64,000 nt of DNA from Clusia tigrina (GCA_920105625.2 OV050033.1:125053821-125117820); one strand, 5' to 3'. Positions 11,801-26,100 are shown, counted from the first letter of the stretch. Notes: generated by a model from the letters alone, not told the origin. A program made the numbers and translations.

Positions 11801-12860
11801 AATCCGTGCGTCCAACAATGTCACGTGATCGACATCAACAACATCATCAACGGACAGATCGTTAACGTCATCGGCGGCATCGACGAAATCAGCGAATTTT
11901 TAATATTGTCCGACTTGAGCATTAAAATTACTTTTGCGATCCGTCACAAAAGCACCAAATCCACACCAAACCGCAAAGAGACGTTTTTGCGACCACAGCG
12001 AATTTATTTACGAGTGTTTCTGTACACCAACAACAACAACAACACCAACAACAACAGTGAGGCAACCTCGACAGATGAAGGTGCATTTACAGCCCAATAT
12101 AAACAATTTGCAGCGGTACGGCTTTGTTTGGTTTTGGTTAGGTTTGGCTGATCTCGAGCCCAGCGACGACGACTATGACGACGGCCCGGCACGGTCTAGA
12201 GCGGTCAGCATACATTTTGGTTACAGCCGGTGTTGCTATTGTTGTTGCAGTTGTTGTTGTTGTATAATTTGCATTTCGATTCGATTGAATTTGAAGTTCA
12301 GCGCAGGCGCGTGTCCGCCGACACTTTTTCGTGATTTTCTTTAAATTCCTTGATTATTCTAGGAAATTACAACAGAACTGTCAAATTCGTTCTAGTGAAG
12401 TGAGCCTTCGCGTTGCTCTGCTGTGGCACTGCTGCCCCACTAGTTCCCCACTACCTCCTTCCCCATCACAGGCACAAACAGTTCGTTCACTTATTTACCT
12501 CCGCTGGCCACGCTGACTCAACTCAGTTGGCTAAGTTTCGTTTTGGTGTCTGTCTGAAAACTTCACCCAATTCACGTACGCGACACGTTCACTTGGATAC
12601 CTGCTGGCCTGGCCGGGCCGAACCACGTCAGGTCGCTTGCATAATGCGCCTTGATGCATTTTTATTGATTTGACTATGAAAAATTTCGTATCGCTTTTTG
12701 CAACGCAACGAATTGAATCGTAGATTTGTGACAAATCAATTGTGACTGCCTGCGGTAGGAACGTGTTCACACGATCGTAATCATGAACGCTGCTGAGGAC
12801 GGAGGGCCGCCGGCCGGTGGACGTGTTGTCGGAGTTGAGGAAGATGAAATAAATTAATAT
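11801..12860. other. Mixed-composition unique block with CAA and TTG runs
   Basis: Contains CAACAACAACAACACC near 12030 and TTGTTGTTGCAGTTGTTGTTG near 12240. Overlapping frames of 118 and 136 codons (11795-12344) read through these tracts as asparagine/threonine or cysteine runs. The lack of any recognised domain argues against coding. Confidence 0.4.
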
Positions 12861-15100
12861 GTGGGCAATCTTTGACAGAATTCAATATGGATTAATAGGA
12901 CAAGCAGAGCGGAGGTTACTTTTTTTCATATGTCTGGAAATAGGAACTCAACTGAGACTACTCTTCTGAACATTCTTTCATCTCCACGCTAAGGCTTCAA
13001 CAGCCTTTAGCATTTAGGTAGCCACAGTACTTTTATCATATTCTTCCTTAAGAAGAGCAGAATACCGACATTGTATTCTCTGGAATCTCAGAGGAAGATC
13101 TGAAAAACAATACTGTAAGGATCGAGGGCCAGCCATTAAGTAGTCAGAGTTCATTAATCCAGTAGAATGAGATTTATTGGAGCCCCATGGACTTCCCACC
13201 TCTTCATTGATCACGGCTGATGTATTTAAGAGTTCAATAATCTGGCGTACTGAGAGCTGTGGGAATCCAGGTCCTGATGGGGTCAAGATGTGAATAACAA
13301 TTAAGTGATTTCCCATTTAAGATCGTTGAGCATCTGCTAATATAGATCTCAGAGACAGCCGGATCTACTATGAATAAAAAAAAGATGTGGAAACATTATA
13401 AGAATGTAACGCAAGCTGCATTGGAAACCGAATTGTTCAATACATTACGGTTACTGAGCAGGTTCAGCACTATCTTCGATTATATCATTTCATGTATTTC
13501 ATAAAAATCGAGTATTTTTCCAATGAGTCACTATTTTATATTTTGTGGATTTCGGGTACTCTTCATTCAAATCACTCCATCACCATCATCACATCACTCC
13601 GTGCCATAAGGCACCAGAATTTCATGATACTTCGCTTGTAGTGGCTCGTGCACCTCAATCGAACTTTCACCTCCAACTTACAGCACTTCCAGTCAGCTTG
13701 TCCCAAGGTCCTTCTTGTCTCTTGTACAAACTGGAGACGATGTCATTATACATCCTCATATATCCCATTCTACAAATTTTGTTCAATTTACCCTCAGACC
13801 ATGAAGGAATCTACATCTCCATCTCTTAAAGTGTCCATTTAACATTTCCTACCATTATTCGCATGTTCTTTTGATACTATCCACATCCCACTGTTGTTCC
13901 TTCCGTTTTCTCCTGTGTATAAGGCTCCATCACATACATACTCGTACAAATATTTCCAATCATCAGCTTATCATCACAATTTGTCTGCTATCGCCAGACT
14001 GTTTAACTGCCCATCAACCCAGCGCTGATGATTCAATTCCCATATCGGCCGTGCACTAATTGAACGTGTGATTATTTTGACAGCACCCACACTCTTATTA
14101 CCCCATGCCCATCTCTCTCACTACCTCTCTATTCGACACTACTCGCACATACTCCTATCCTCTGCATGTTTCCATTTCTCCACAGCACGCTAATGAACAT
14201 ATCCATCCATTCCACCGACTTGTCAAATTTGAAATGCAATCATGCATTCAAACGTCAAATTAAACTGCGTGGAACCTTCCTGGCTGCACTGGCGCACGCA
14301 TTGCGTGAGCAACTACAGCATCACCAGGAGAAAGCCGAAAAAAACACCCACTTAACTAATCGCATGATTAATGATGTCAAACCTGACACTTATGGCAACT
14401 CGCCGTGTACCCATGCCTCCGTTCGTACGCTTCATCGTTAAACTGTCAAATAACATTTGCCCCGATATGTTGCTGCCTTGTAAGACTTTTCGTGCACTGC
14501 CAGAACCCCAACAGGGAGAATTTCGTGTGTTTGCTAATTGGGTATGTTTTAGCAATCAATGTTGATCTCACGGAGTATGAAGACGGCTCAGATTTTGGAA
14601 ATATTTGAGGGATTAAGAAAATTTTTGAAGGTCGATCACAGCTTATGAGTGATGGAGACAAGGATTTCTACAGTTATTTTGAGAAAATTGGGTTAATTCG
14701 AAAAAGAGCTGCTTCCTGATTACTTTTATGATGAAACTAGTACCAATTTCGTTTATAAGAGACAAAACCCAAGGGACTGGAGAGTTAAATCTAACTTATC
14801 GTCAACCTTTGAACCACGAGAACTCTACTGGAATACTCGTATAAGGTAATGTTAATATATGTAGTTAAGTAACACGTACAATGTATGGACATACTGGCGA
14901 ATACTCCTGAGGTACGAAATTAAAAATTTGTTTATTTAGTTCCGTAATTTTCATCAGAACAATTTACAAGTATTCTTGAGAAACTTCCCAAACACTCAAC
15001 TACTCATTAAACTACTTAACGGAGCGCTCCACATCATGAACATCCTTAAAGACTTCCATAAGTGAGTAAGTAAGAAAGTGAACAATGACGCTTCTTTCAT
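12861..15100. other. No gene recognised
   Basis: AT-rich sequence with only short open frames on both strands, none over 100 codons. A CATCACCATCATCAC run lies near 13577. Confidence 0.4.
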
Positions 15101-16779
15101 TAATTATATAAAATTGATAAAATAATAATAACTAATATATTAAATAATATAATATATGAAATCTACGGACTCCAAAAGCTCCCATATATGGAATTTTAAT
15201 ATGAATTCAATGAGGAAGCAGATGACATAGAATGGCTCTGGTAGTCAAGAATCTCACAAATATCAAATGTTGTATCAAAATAGACAATAAATACCTCTAA
15301 AATCGAAATTGTGGGAATAAAAGCACAGTTTTTTCTCTTCTTAACATTTATATTCGCGTAAGCATTATTCATATATGTTGATTATTCAACATTATTCATA
15401 TATTATTCAGCTCTGTTAATCAGATTTTCTGCAGGGATACGTAGAGTCTGCATACAGTAATATAAATTTATAAATATATGATCATGAAGAAAGCCAAGAT
15501 TTTCTGTTGGGACGCTGCGTTCGGGAATACGACTAATATTGATATTGCGGCTGTGTTGTCGGCTGCGACGTCGGCGGCTGTGTTCACGCTGGGAAGCAAC
15601 CGACCAGCCCAACCAGTGAGGAGTGCTGCCAATCGCAATTGTGACGCTTGAATGACAGGTGCTGACAGGTGATAGATTATGGCGTGTTGTGATTTGTACG
15701 CTTGCTCTCTTTGCCTAAAAATTGACGCCGCTGCAGGGCGTGATGGGATGCGATGCTTTAAGATGTGTTGTGACGCTGTGGAGATGCTGAGTTGCACCGA
15801 TGGGTTGATTGCATGCGGCTATTCCTTTTTTTGTGTTTGTGTAGTTAACATTTAATTTCCATTGTCTGCTTTATTCTGGCTCTTTTTTTCTATGGGTCAC
15901 AACTCCTTTTGTGGCTTTGTAGGGCTTGGAATTCCGGCTGGACCTGGTGCGGAGACCGTATTGAAACATCAACGCACAGCACCATAATTAATCAAAGATT
16001 TGATGTAATCAGTGAACAATTTGTTTACGCATTTATTAAGCCAAGCAATAAAAAAATGAAGGAATATTAATGAACCTTTGGAAGAGCAATTGTTGCATTT
16101 ATAGCAGCCAAAGCGGATGGGGATTCAGGTACTTCCGTTAAATATGGGGAGGTGTTTAGTATAAGACCCTTTCCTTTTAAGTCTTAATAGTGTGAAGCAG
16201 AATCGAACGATATCTTCCTTGCACCAAACAGTTTGTTATGTGATCTTCTGCAGTGAAGTCTACGACGATATTTTCCTAGCATCAGAGATGCTCCTTAACC
16301 CTTTACTTCTCCTCAACTCATTCGCCACTTAGATACCGGTTATTTATCCCTCTTATCACTTTATATATGTACCTCATTGCTCCTCTGTGCTCTCTTTCAC
16401 CAAAATCACTACCATCGATCGCTATCCTGGCGACCACCAACATAGCTTGCCAGCACCTACAATCCGGTGACCATTCTGCCTCCTCCACCGGCCCCAACTG
16501 GTATGTAATGAATGTTTTATTAATAACTGTGACAACGATCGCTACAAGACTCCAGCTATCCTGTAAAGCGGCATGCAAGCTCACCTGGGAATATATCGCC
16601 AATTCTGAAATTCAAAGCCAGGCACAGTGAAGCGAATTTTATTCAAAGTCCTTAAAAATTGTGGTATCAAAAATTACTTAAGCGTACTTGGCCTTAAAAC
16701 ACTGAAGAGATTTAATTTTACAAACAAAAATGGGCGTGGTTGTTTAGGCTATACGACCACTTTCCACCCATAAATAACA
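15101..16779. other. AT-only stretch followed by mixed-composition block
   Basis: 15108-15160 is almost pure A/T (ATAATAATAACTAATATATT). 15.5-16.05 kb is GC-richer unique DNA. Small open frames on both strands at 15.4-15.8 and 16.3-16.6 kb have no recognisable domain. Confidence 0.4.
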
Positions 16780-17300
16780 CTGCTCTGATCTGGAGTATAA
16801 CAAGCTCTGAGGAGTAGAATAACGACTGCTATGAAGAGACCAAAAAGGATTTATGAGGAGTATAATGAGGACTGTTCTGAGGAGTATAAAAAGGATAGCT
16901 CTGAGGAGTGTAGCTAAGACTGTTATGATGAGTACCACGAAGATTGCTCTGTGGAGTATAACGAAGAATGCTATTAGGAGTACCACGTGGACTGCTATGA
17001 AGAGTAAAAAGAGGACTGCTGTGAGTATAAAGAGGATTGCTCTGAGGAGAATAGCGAGGACTGCTCTGAGGAATATAAAAAGGACTGCTATGAAGAGTGT
17101 AACGAGGACTGCTCTGAGGAGTTTAACGAGGACTGCTATGAAGAGTACAATGAGGACAGCTATGAGGAGTATATCGAGGACTCCTATGAGGAGTATAATG
17201 AGTACTTCTCTGAGGAGTATAATGAGGACTGCTCCGAGGAGTATAACGAACACTGCTCCGAGGAGTATAAGGAAAACAGCTCTGAGGAGTATAATGAGGG
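16780..17300. repeat. 24-bp minisatellite, about 21 copies
   Basis: The repeated phrase is GAGGACTGCTCTGAGGAGTA followed by a variable four bases. Substitutions such as TATGAAGAG for TCTGAGGAG alternate along the array. Because 24 is divisible by three, frames stay open on both strands: 169 codons on minus (hydrophobic eight-residue repeats such as AVLIILLR) and 151 on plus (repeats such as RTALRSIM). No signal peptide, flanking coding sequence or domain supports translation, so I annotate a repeat, not genes. Confidence 0.85.
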
Positions 17301-19555
17301 CGGAATGAGCAGTTTACTAACCAGACCAATAACAGCATTTATTATTATTTCGAAGATTTTGAAGCATTGAGACCCTAACATATGATACTCATAGCTATAA
17401 CATATGATGCTCAGTCTTCAAAGAAAAGCTTAAAGTTTGTTACGAAAGCTCAGAAAACAAGCTGTCAAGTAAGATATCAGTCCTTCTTGGAGGGGAATCA
17501 TAGAACACGAATCCCTTTGCACCGAGTAAAAGACTCGTTTAAACAAATTGAACCCCATTATCAAATCTTATCTCACATTTCTTTACTTACACAACGAAGA
17601 GGAAGTCTTTCATTTATTTTTTAGCTCCTTTTATATGACTCGACTTCCCATCCCGTGAAGCTTAACTCCTCTCCTGGGCATTCGCATTTAAAGCGCAAAC
17701 CCTCCAGTTTAATAGTCCAAAATTTGCCAGCTTTTTGCACCACTGTCGCGTGCTATCAGCGCACTGCGCAGCGCTGCAGATGAAGATGAACAGCAGTCGA
17801 ATTGCAATCGATGCAAGTCAACATCCAACATACTCGTGCCTGCCTGATGTCGCTCCCGCTCCTGCTAGTGCTGACCAACCTGACCGAAGCACACACGAAC
17901 ACATGGTCTTCCACTCAGGGAGAAATGTAAAGAAATAAAAATTACCAGATTAATGGACAGAATAAATCACATTATCGCTTCTACCCAAACACGACCGAAC
18001 CAACGATCCAGCGACCACGAGGCGCAAGCTTAACGCATAAACCCATGTGACGGACTCTGACTGTGGCGGTCGGTCGGTCGGTGCGGCGGCATGCAAAGTG
18101 ATGCGAGAATTTATTGAACTATAGCTTCCTTGCAATATGAGTTACAAGACCACGCCAACACCGCTGCACACCACGGCAGAGCACGCCACTCCGCTCTGCC
18201 TGCTCAGCTCTCCTGAACTGAACTCGATTTCACGACAAACCAAACCGAGCCAATACACACTTCAGAATTTGATGTAGTCGCTGGCGGTGGCGGTGGTGGT
18301 GTTGTTGGTGGTGGAGGCGCTGGTAATGGTGATGCCCACGTTACTCAGCTCAGCCCGGCAGTGATCACTCGCCTGCTCGCCCCGGCATCTCTATGCAAAT
18401 GCTACAAAGACAAATCACACCTTCTGCATTTGTTGAACAAAATAAATCTCGTAATGAGTTACGATAAGACGACGATTTCGACAGCTAAACAAATCACCTG
18501 CAATTGATCTTGCAGCTCCTCGGTGCCTTAAGCAGTTGCTCTTCCCTGAGTATTGGTGGCTGAGATTGTAGCTGCGGCTGTGACTGAGACTGAGACTGTG
18601 ACTGCGGCCATGGTGCTGGTGCTAGTGATGCTTTTCTTCTTGTTGTTGTTGTTGTTGTTTGCTTGAAGGCACCAAAAGAAGATCACTTGCGGCAGATATT
18701 AAGCGCGCATAAAAGATGACACTCATTTGCCATTGTAGAGCAGCAATCAAAGAGGAAGGAAGACGAACACAAGAATAAAAACACAAAACAAGTCCTGACA
18801 TTTATTGACTCGATTAACGATTTGGAAAGCCAACAGAAATTACGATAAATGAGGGCAGCATTTGAGTGTATACCAAAGGGCAAACTCTGCTTCAGCTACA
18901 ATCAGAAACTAGAAACTAGTTACACTTTATCGCTGTTCCCCTGCGGTCCACTAGCTCCATGCTCCCAGTTACTCCCAGGCTATTCAATGCAAACTGTTGC
19001 AGCCTCGCTCAGGAGTCCGCCACAGGACATCTGCAACTCTGCTACGTGTGTTCACCGCTGAGCGCATAATTCACTCATTACAACTATTAATTTAGTAGCC
19101 CTAACACCACTAAACGACCAACCGCAGCGTCTGGGCAAGGTACGCGCTGCTTCCCGGCGAGCCTCAGAGACCCCCTCTCCAGTGCACAAAACGAAAAATA
19201 TTGCGATAATGATCATGACAGCCTATAGTCAATGCTTACAAATGGCATTTGTCTACCGCAGTCCATTCACGCAAACAAACACACACACACACTTGCGATC
19301 GAAATAGCCGCGTGTATGTGTGTATGGGGGTTTTGTTAAATCTCAATACCAGTGGCTAAATTGCAATAATAAGCCACTTTTATAAACACTTACTTCGTAT
19401 TTGTACAATGCTGGCAGCCGCAGTTGGTGGGCGCACATGGGCCAGTTGCCAACTGAGAAACTCGCTCTAGTGATGATAAAGATACCTACTTTTCGGTGGT
19501 TGGTATTAGTCGTTACTTTCATTTGAAGAGAGGGAGCACTAGAAACTGATTTCTT
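17301..19555. other. Mixed-composition unique block with several simple repeats
   Basis: Contains GGTCGGTCGGTCGGTGCGG near 18070, a GGTGGCGGTGGTGGT tract near 18285, GACTGAGACTGAGACTGTGAC near 18580 (21 bp pattern, imperfect), TTG repeats at 18640-18660 and a CA repeat near 19283. Small open frames are domain-less. No gene called. Confidence 0.4.
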
Positions 19556-19589
19556 AGGTTCAGAAGAAAAGGAGATTTTGGAAGGGAGG

Positions 19590-20860
19590 TATGAATTAGG
19601 ACTGGTACAAGAGAGAGAGGGAGATCAGGATAAGAAAAGGATGAGGTAGGATTATTAGAAGTAAGGGATCAGCTAGGATTGGTAGCAGAGAGAGGGATCA
19701 ATTAGCATCAGTACAAGAAAAGGATCAGTTTGGTTTGGTATTAAAAAAGGGATTATTAAGGTTCGATAGAATAGGAGATCTGTTAGTTTTGGGAGAAGTG
19801 AGGAGTCAATTCTGGTTGGTGGGCCAGAGGGATCTATAAGAGATTTTGTACAAAAAAAGGTGTGATATAAGGAGAAAGATCAATTATGTTCAGTAATAGA
19901 AAAATATGGGTTAGATAGAGAGTTCAGTCAATTTTGATATAAGGTACGATCAGATTTCTATAAGAGAGGCATCAATTATGTATTATGGAAGAGAGGGATC
20001 ACTTATGACCGGTAGAGGAGTAAAAGAGACGAATCAGTGAAGGATCAATTAGGTTCAGTAAAAGAACAAGCTCAGTTTGGTTTGGTGGAAGTGAGGGATC
20101 AGTTTCGTTTGGTAGAAATGAGGGTTCCATTATGATAGGTACAAGAGAAGAATCAGTTGATTTTGTAGTAGAAACGATCAATTAGGTTTGGTAGAAGAGA
20201 GTGAGGGGTCAGTTAAGATTAATATAACAGAGGGCTCCATTAGAGTTGGATACAAGAAAAGGATCGATAGAATAGAGAGCTCAACTATGTTCAGTACTAG
20301 AAAAAGATGAGTTAGGTTTGGTAGAAACGAAGGATCAGTTAGGTTCAGGACAAGAAAAGCATCAGATTCGTTTCGAAGAAGTGAAGGATCAGTTAAGATA
20401 GGTACATGCGAGGGATCAATGTGGTTTTGTAGTACAATTGATGAATTAGATTTGGTAGAAGAGAGCGATCAGTTTGGATTGACAGAAGAGGGGATCAGTT
20501 TGAATTGGTAGAATAGTGGATCTGTTAAGTTGGGCAGAAAAGAGACATTAATTAGGCTTTGTAGAAGTGGGGGATAAAATTGTCTCGGTAAAAGTAAGGG
20601 ATCAACTTTGTCTCGGAGAATATAGAGATCACTTAAATTCGACAGTAGATCAGCAATTTGGTGGAAATAAGAGATATTTTAGAATTGGTAGAAGAGAGCG
20701 ATCAGCTTGAATTTGTAGAAGAGGCGTTCACTTTAGTTTTCCGAACGCGGTCGATCAATTAGTTTTGGTACAAATGAAGGATCAGTTAAGATTGGTAGAA
20801 AAGAAGGCTTTGTAGAAGTCAATTGGTCTTGGTAGAAATGAAATCAGTAGTCGCCTGATG
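19590..20860. repeat. Diverged minisatellite with GGATCAGTTAGG / TTTGGTAGAAG motif
   Basis: Roughly 1.3 kb of imperfect copies of a GAGGGATCAGTTAGGTTTGG unit with GTAGAAG linkers. Copies recur every 25-50 bp with indels and occasional deletions. The strand is strongly purine-rich (G and A). No open frame of note passes through it. Confidence 0.75.
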
Positions 20861-22955
20861 AATCGGTTGTCCACGTCTCATCAGCAATTCTCATATATTG
20901 TGTAAATTACTTAGTCACGGTCTCGAAACTAGGAAGTCAGAATTGGACTGATTTCGAAATTTATTAAGAGTACTTCTGGAAATAGAATCTTTAATGGAAA
21001 GGCTATACATGCAACTCCTAAAGGGTTCATTTCAGGTCATCGTTTCAATCCACCTCTGCGAATTTCGATAGAGTTCAATTACTTCAGTAATCATATTTTG
21101 CCAGCTCTATAAATCTTCTAAAGTAATCATCTATTTAAGGGAAGTTGAGTAGATAATCATTTCCTAATGTAATCATTGGTAGCCTCTGGAAATTCATGTG
21201 GAATAAACTAGTCATTGCCATATACATCTAAGAAATACAGTTGGGAATGCATTTCTATCTCTAATTGCTAACCCAGCTATAGTATCGCATACCTCTAGAA
21301 CACGATCTTACCATTTAATTCCTGGAACAATCGTTCTACCCAAAGTATCCAATATTACAATACGAAGCGAATACAATAGTATAGTTGGGACCAGAAATGG
21401 GTGAGTATTACTTACTTGGACACCTTGGGACCACCGCTATAGTAACCAGTATCGATGTAACGAAACATCACAGCTTTGCCAGCCATATCACATACTCGCG
21501 CTGCGCTTGGCTTGCACTGCTTAGCAGAAATTTTGACAGTTTGGAAAAATTGCCGGGCATTGTGACCCCTATTGTGTGTGTGTGGCTGGTGTCTGTCCCG
21601 CTCCGTGTGTCTATCTGTCTGTCCCGCTGTCGCACTACCTCGCTGTCTCGCTGTGGGTGCGTTGTGGTGTGTAACACGAGCCTTTCTCTGCTGGTTATTG
21701 CTTATTGCTCCATTGTTGCAGTGGTCAGTGTTGTTGCCGTGGCGATCATAGACTGATCACAGACTCGACGCAGCCATAAAAAGAACCTGGTTCAATAGAA
21801 TTGTTCGCAGAGTGCGAGTGTGAGTGCGCTTTCCGTATTATGGGCTTTTATTGATGATGATGTCCTTGAATGCTTATTGCCTGCCAAGTCGTGAGTTCAA
21901 CTACATACAATTTCTTAGAATATGTGCGCTCAGTAGCAAAGCGGCAGGATCATTACTTTCATGCAAAAGCCAACCAGTTTTGTTCAGTTCTTTCTCGAAT
22001 TACAGACGCAGCCATAACTCAATACCACTTGTGAGTTATGGCACTTCATTAGTGCATATTAATTCTGAGCAGCTAGGAAGCGATTAAATTGATATGATCA
22101 CTTCATGATCAGCGGCCGCCTATAAGAAATACAACGTTTATTAATATCCAACAACGTCCACGCTCTGCATCCTCTCTCCGTCCTCAGCTAGAGTACGAGT
22201 AATTGTAATGAATCGTTTTGCATCATTTTCGTTTTTTGTGATCTGCACAGCTCTGCTGTGCTGTTGGGACCCAGGAACGACCATCGGCATCAGCATCATT
22301 GGCGGCTGCAGGGAATCAATTATGCCAAATGACATTACGACGTTCAAAATGCGCCCGACAATCAATTGACTATGCTTGAAGGAGACGCTGATACAAATTG
22401 TGTGTTGAAGTTTTAATTAAAAGTGGCATTCAAATAATGGCGAAGCGTTAAAACTGCTGACGATCGTGTGCGAGTGTGAGATGTCGGCGAGGGCGTGTGA
22501 AACTGTTCAGCAAAAATATTAAAAATGGAACGGGAATATTTAAATTAGTAGTAATTGAATAAGGCACTGCAACGGTTGAAGTTCTACGAAACTTCAAAGC
22601 GAGACCCCTGAAGGGACCCCATAAGGATGCGCAATCGGCTCCAATGAGTCAGCACATCCGCTGATGATGTAGTGCTCAACCAAGGCGGCACACTTATTAA
22701 TCACTTCCTGTGGGCCTTTGAGAAGTCAAAGGTTTATGGTGAGGAAGCAATCAAAATTATCACTTTGGAAGCGCCAAGTTTGGTAGATAACATACAGCAA
22801 GGAATACTGGGAAAGTGTTCTATAAAAAGTGGACTTGCAGAATAAGTTTCTTGAGGAACATTATCAGTGGTCATTAGAATTAACTCATCATCAAATATTA
22901 ATGACTTCATTTGATGGATCTAATATACATATATGCGAGCCCCATAATAATATAG
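20861..22955. other. Mixed-composition unique block
   Basis: A 123-codon plus-strand frame (21385-21756) crosses a GTGTGTGTGTGGCTGG and CTGTCTGTCCCGCTGTC simple-sequence area and ends in a valine-rich stretch. No domain is recognised and it is probably chance. The remainder has only short frames. Confidence 0.4.
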
Positions 22956-22959
22956 AATA

Positions 22960-23190
22960 GTGCAAAATAGAAGTAGGCTAGAACGGATAACCGCCGAAGA
23001 AGGAGGGGTCCAAGCACTCAGGCATTGATGCCCCTTGTTCCATGAGCTTGGAAATATTTGGTGGAATGGGGAGACAGAGGATTTTGAAAGGGAATTTACA
23101 TCTTTTCAACTTTTTTGACTATTTTATGATACCCAGAAATCTGTCCAGAGATAAGTAACGTTGTCCATTCCCAAAAAATCTGACTATATA
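22960..23190 (-). mobile_element. Retroelement 3'-end-like fragment (dispersed family, copy 2)
   Basis: Aligns over about 200 bp with the 54.95-55.17 kb copy. Shared blocks are GTAGGCT, ACTCAGGCATTGATGCC, GGAAATATTTGG, GGGGAGACAGAGGATTTTGA and ACGTTGTCCATTC. The minus strand would contain the last codons of a retroelement ORF (MDNV start of the matching block) followed by a short 3' UTR. Here the frame is broken by indels. The clade is not determinable from this piece. Confidence 0.6.
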
Positions 23191-26100
23191 CTACTATCAT
23201 TAGTTATGGTGTATGATATAAGAATGAAATTATATATAAAAAATCTATTATCGACCTCCTTTAGAATATTAAATAGTTGATATCTCCCTTCGAATTGAAG
23301 CACCTGGATCTAAAATAATAAAAGGATCAAAATATTTTGTGTTTTCTTAAGGCTTAAAAAACATCTTATATACTCAATATAATGCATTTGTGATTCCATA
23401 TAGTTCCATTGAGGGTTCGAATAGAACATAAATTATTACTTCCTTTGGCATTTCTAAAAAAAAATATCAATTTAAAATCCTTTGCATTTTAAAATCGTTT
23501 GCAGTGCTACTAACCTTCCACCCAACCCCTCCCCACGCCACTGGCGACATCAATTCGTTTCGTTCCGATTCAATGTACCTGAAAATCACCAGAGCCGCAT
23601 TTATTTATATGCCAATACTAAATTATCCCTTATTAAGGACAACAAGACCCACTACAGCCGCAGCAACAGGACAAGCAGCTCTTGTAAAACCCCCTTAAGT
23701 ATGGTCACAAAAGGACACGTTCCACTTAAAAATAACAATTTCATTCAATTTTTGATCATTTGCTGCCAGAAATGGCAAATCAAAATGCCATAAAACGGCC
23801 GCCAAAGGAAATCACACAAAAGGATATGCCAGCTTACGGGTTTATGTCCACAATACAGAACCACAGACAGAAAGAGAGAGACTGAGTGAGTGAGAGAAAT
23901 GGGGCCCTTTAAATTTGAAAAAAATTCCTGAACAAATCCTGCAAGTAAATTTATGTTGCATAAAATTTCCAATGAATTTTGTTTTTTTCCTTCGTGGACC
24001 CCCTTCTCCCAGTCGAATTTAAAATGCGGCTCTGGTGCCGAGTAACAGTACGCTGGCATGTAAGGACAACCACGCAGCACGTGACATATGGAGCGGAAAG
24101 AAAGAACGGAAGAGAAAGTCACCACCACCACCATCAGCAGCAGCACCAGCACCAGTAGAGGCTCAGCCATCAACCATCGGCCATTACAGCTTACTGGCGG
24201 GACACTAATCGAAGTAAGAAGGTCATTGTGAGGTTTAAAACCTCTCCACCCCACCATCTGCAGCTCTTGTGGCTGGTATTATGTCGTTTAAAACTGCAAT
24301 TGATGCAAAGTAAACACACGAAATTTGGTGGCCTGGTGGGAATAGATTTTAATGCTTTAAGGACACGTGTGTGTTAGAATTTGAAGATTGCTTTCGTTTT
24401 TCTGTGGTTGAAGAGAACCTTAAATAATAATTTGAAATTTTCTCATTTTTTTGTGTGGCTTGCAGAGTAAGCTGGGAAAGGAAGAAAGTAAACTTTTGTA
24501 TTCCGAGGTTATTAAATCCTTTGAGGAGAGATGTGTGCCTCGCACATGTTTCAAGGATGAAGTGTTTCCATTCTTGCTTGAAGTTTGCTGATAGTTGATG
24601 ATGTGGTTCAACCATCTTAGCATAGTGTTCTGCAAATAAGTTGTAGTGGTGAATGCCTAAGGACACAATTAGGCTCAGATTGGACCATTGCGGTAAAATA
24701 AAGCCAAGAAACTGATCGATCAATCATTTCATGAAGCTATTATTTTGGTATTCTTACTCTCTAAGAATATGCCAGAATGTTGCCTCAAGAGCCTACTGTT
24801 AAACACAACTTCATTGCTGAGTGTTAACTTAGGTTTAATGCTATTATACCCACTGTAGCTGGTGTCTCCAAGTCGCAGGTGTTTACTTACAATCTTTGTT
24901 TTTGGTATGATGAGTTCGAAAAGTATACATAGATATACCTGGCCATGCTACAAGGATCAGAGAAATGGCATAGCATATTTCGATATAAAATTTCTTTGTC
25001 CCTATACACGGGGAGCATCATGTGAGAACAAAGACACAATTGTGACCAAGCATATCATTTCATACCTAAGACACAATTCTGAGCAAGCATAGTGTGTATT
25101 CTTTGAGAACTAAGACAACTATGGTTCGGGTGTAGGGAATTTATTTTGACAACCGGATTATTATGAAACCCTGGATACCAAGGACATTCAGTTAGAGACA
25201 ATCTAACTTTGGAAGTGTTTTATTTAAACTAAAGAGGTGAATATTCAGGGTAATCGTGCCAAAAGAAGAATCTATTAAACACTCTCCGGGGAATAGTTGT
25301 AGTCACAGTTTTGTTCACAGAATTGTTCTTCAATAACTTTGCTTAGATTGTTGGACATAATAAAGTCCTTTCTATAAGGAAATAGAACTCTTATTCCGCC
25401 ACAGTGATAATTTATCAACTAATATTAATACAAAAAAATGTTCTCTCTCTCTCTCTTGTGTCTCGTCTTCGAAGCGAAACCAAGAAATCACAAACCCTGA
25501 GGTCTTTATACTGAAGTGAAAGATGCACTGATGGAGCCATGTTCCAATGGTATTGCCATAAATTTAGTTTATGTAATTAAACTAAACTAAAGAAGTTTCC
25601 TTTTGAACAAGTAGATGTATTTGGAAGTGTTCCTACGGGACTGGTTTGGAGCAACAGTAGGAATTGTAGGCATACAACTAGCGACGAAAGCTCTCACAGG
25701 TTGTCGAACTTCCTCAAGTCCTCTTATAATTATGCACTCGGGAGGTTTGGCCATTCAAACTCGATCGTTATTGTTGGTCGGGACAAAAGACACTAAAATC
25801 GCAACATAATTTCTGGTATAAGTCAGATCCTTCTCCTTATATTGGATGTGAGAAAGTGTACAACTCTATCAACCCAAACTCAACAACTTCCCAAAGGCTC
25901 TCTTGACAAAGACCGCCCTAGAAAAATTGACTGGTTCCAACACTGAAACATTATCAATATCTGACTTTTTATAGGAAAGTTTTTGGGCAATTCTCATGCT
26001 TCGCAGGTCGATCCTGAGATGGAACAATTCAAATTATTGATACTCCTTCTTAGCATTCAAATATTGTTCATATTTCTGCACTACTACTCTTAAAATGTTA

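Noticed and set aside
16744..17253. 169-codon minus-strand frame with hydrophobic eight-residue repeats, resembling a membrane protein
   Set aside because: It is produced by the 24-bp minisatellite; the opposite strand is open too and no flanking coding sequence exists.
23745..24257. 170-codon minus frame with a hydrophobic segment
   Set aside because: Near the longest frame expected by chance in six frames of 64 kb. The hydrophobic run is a reading of a CACCACCACC tract, and no domain or signal supports it.
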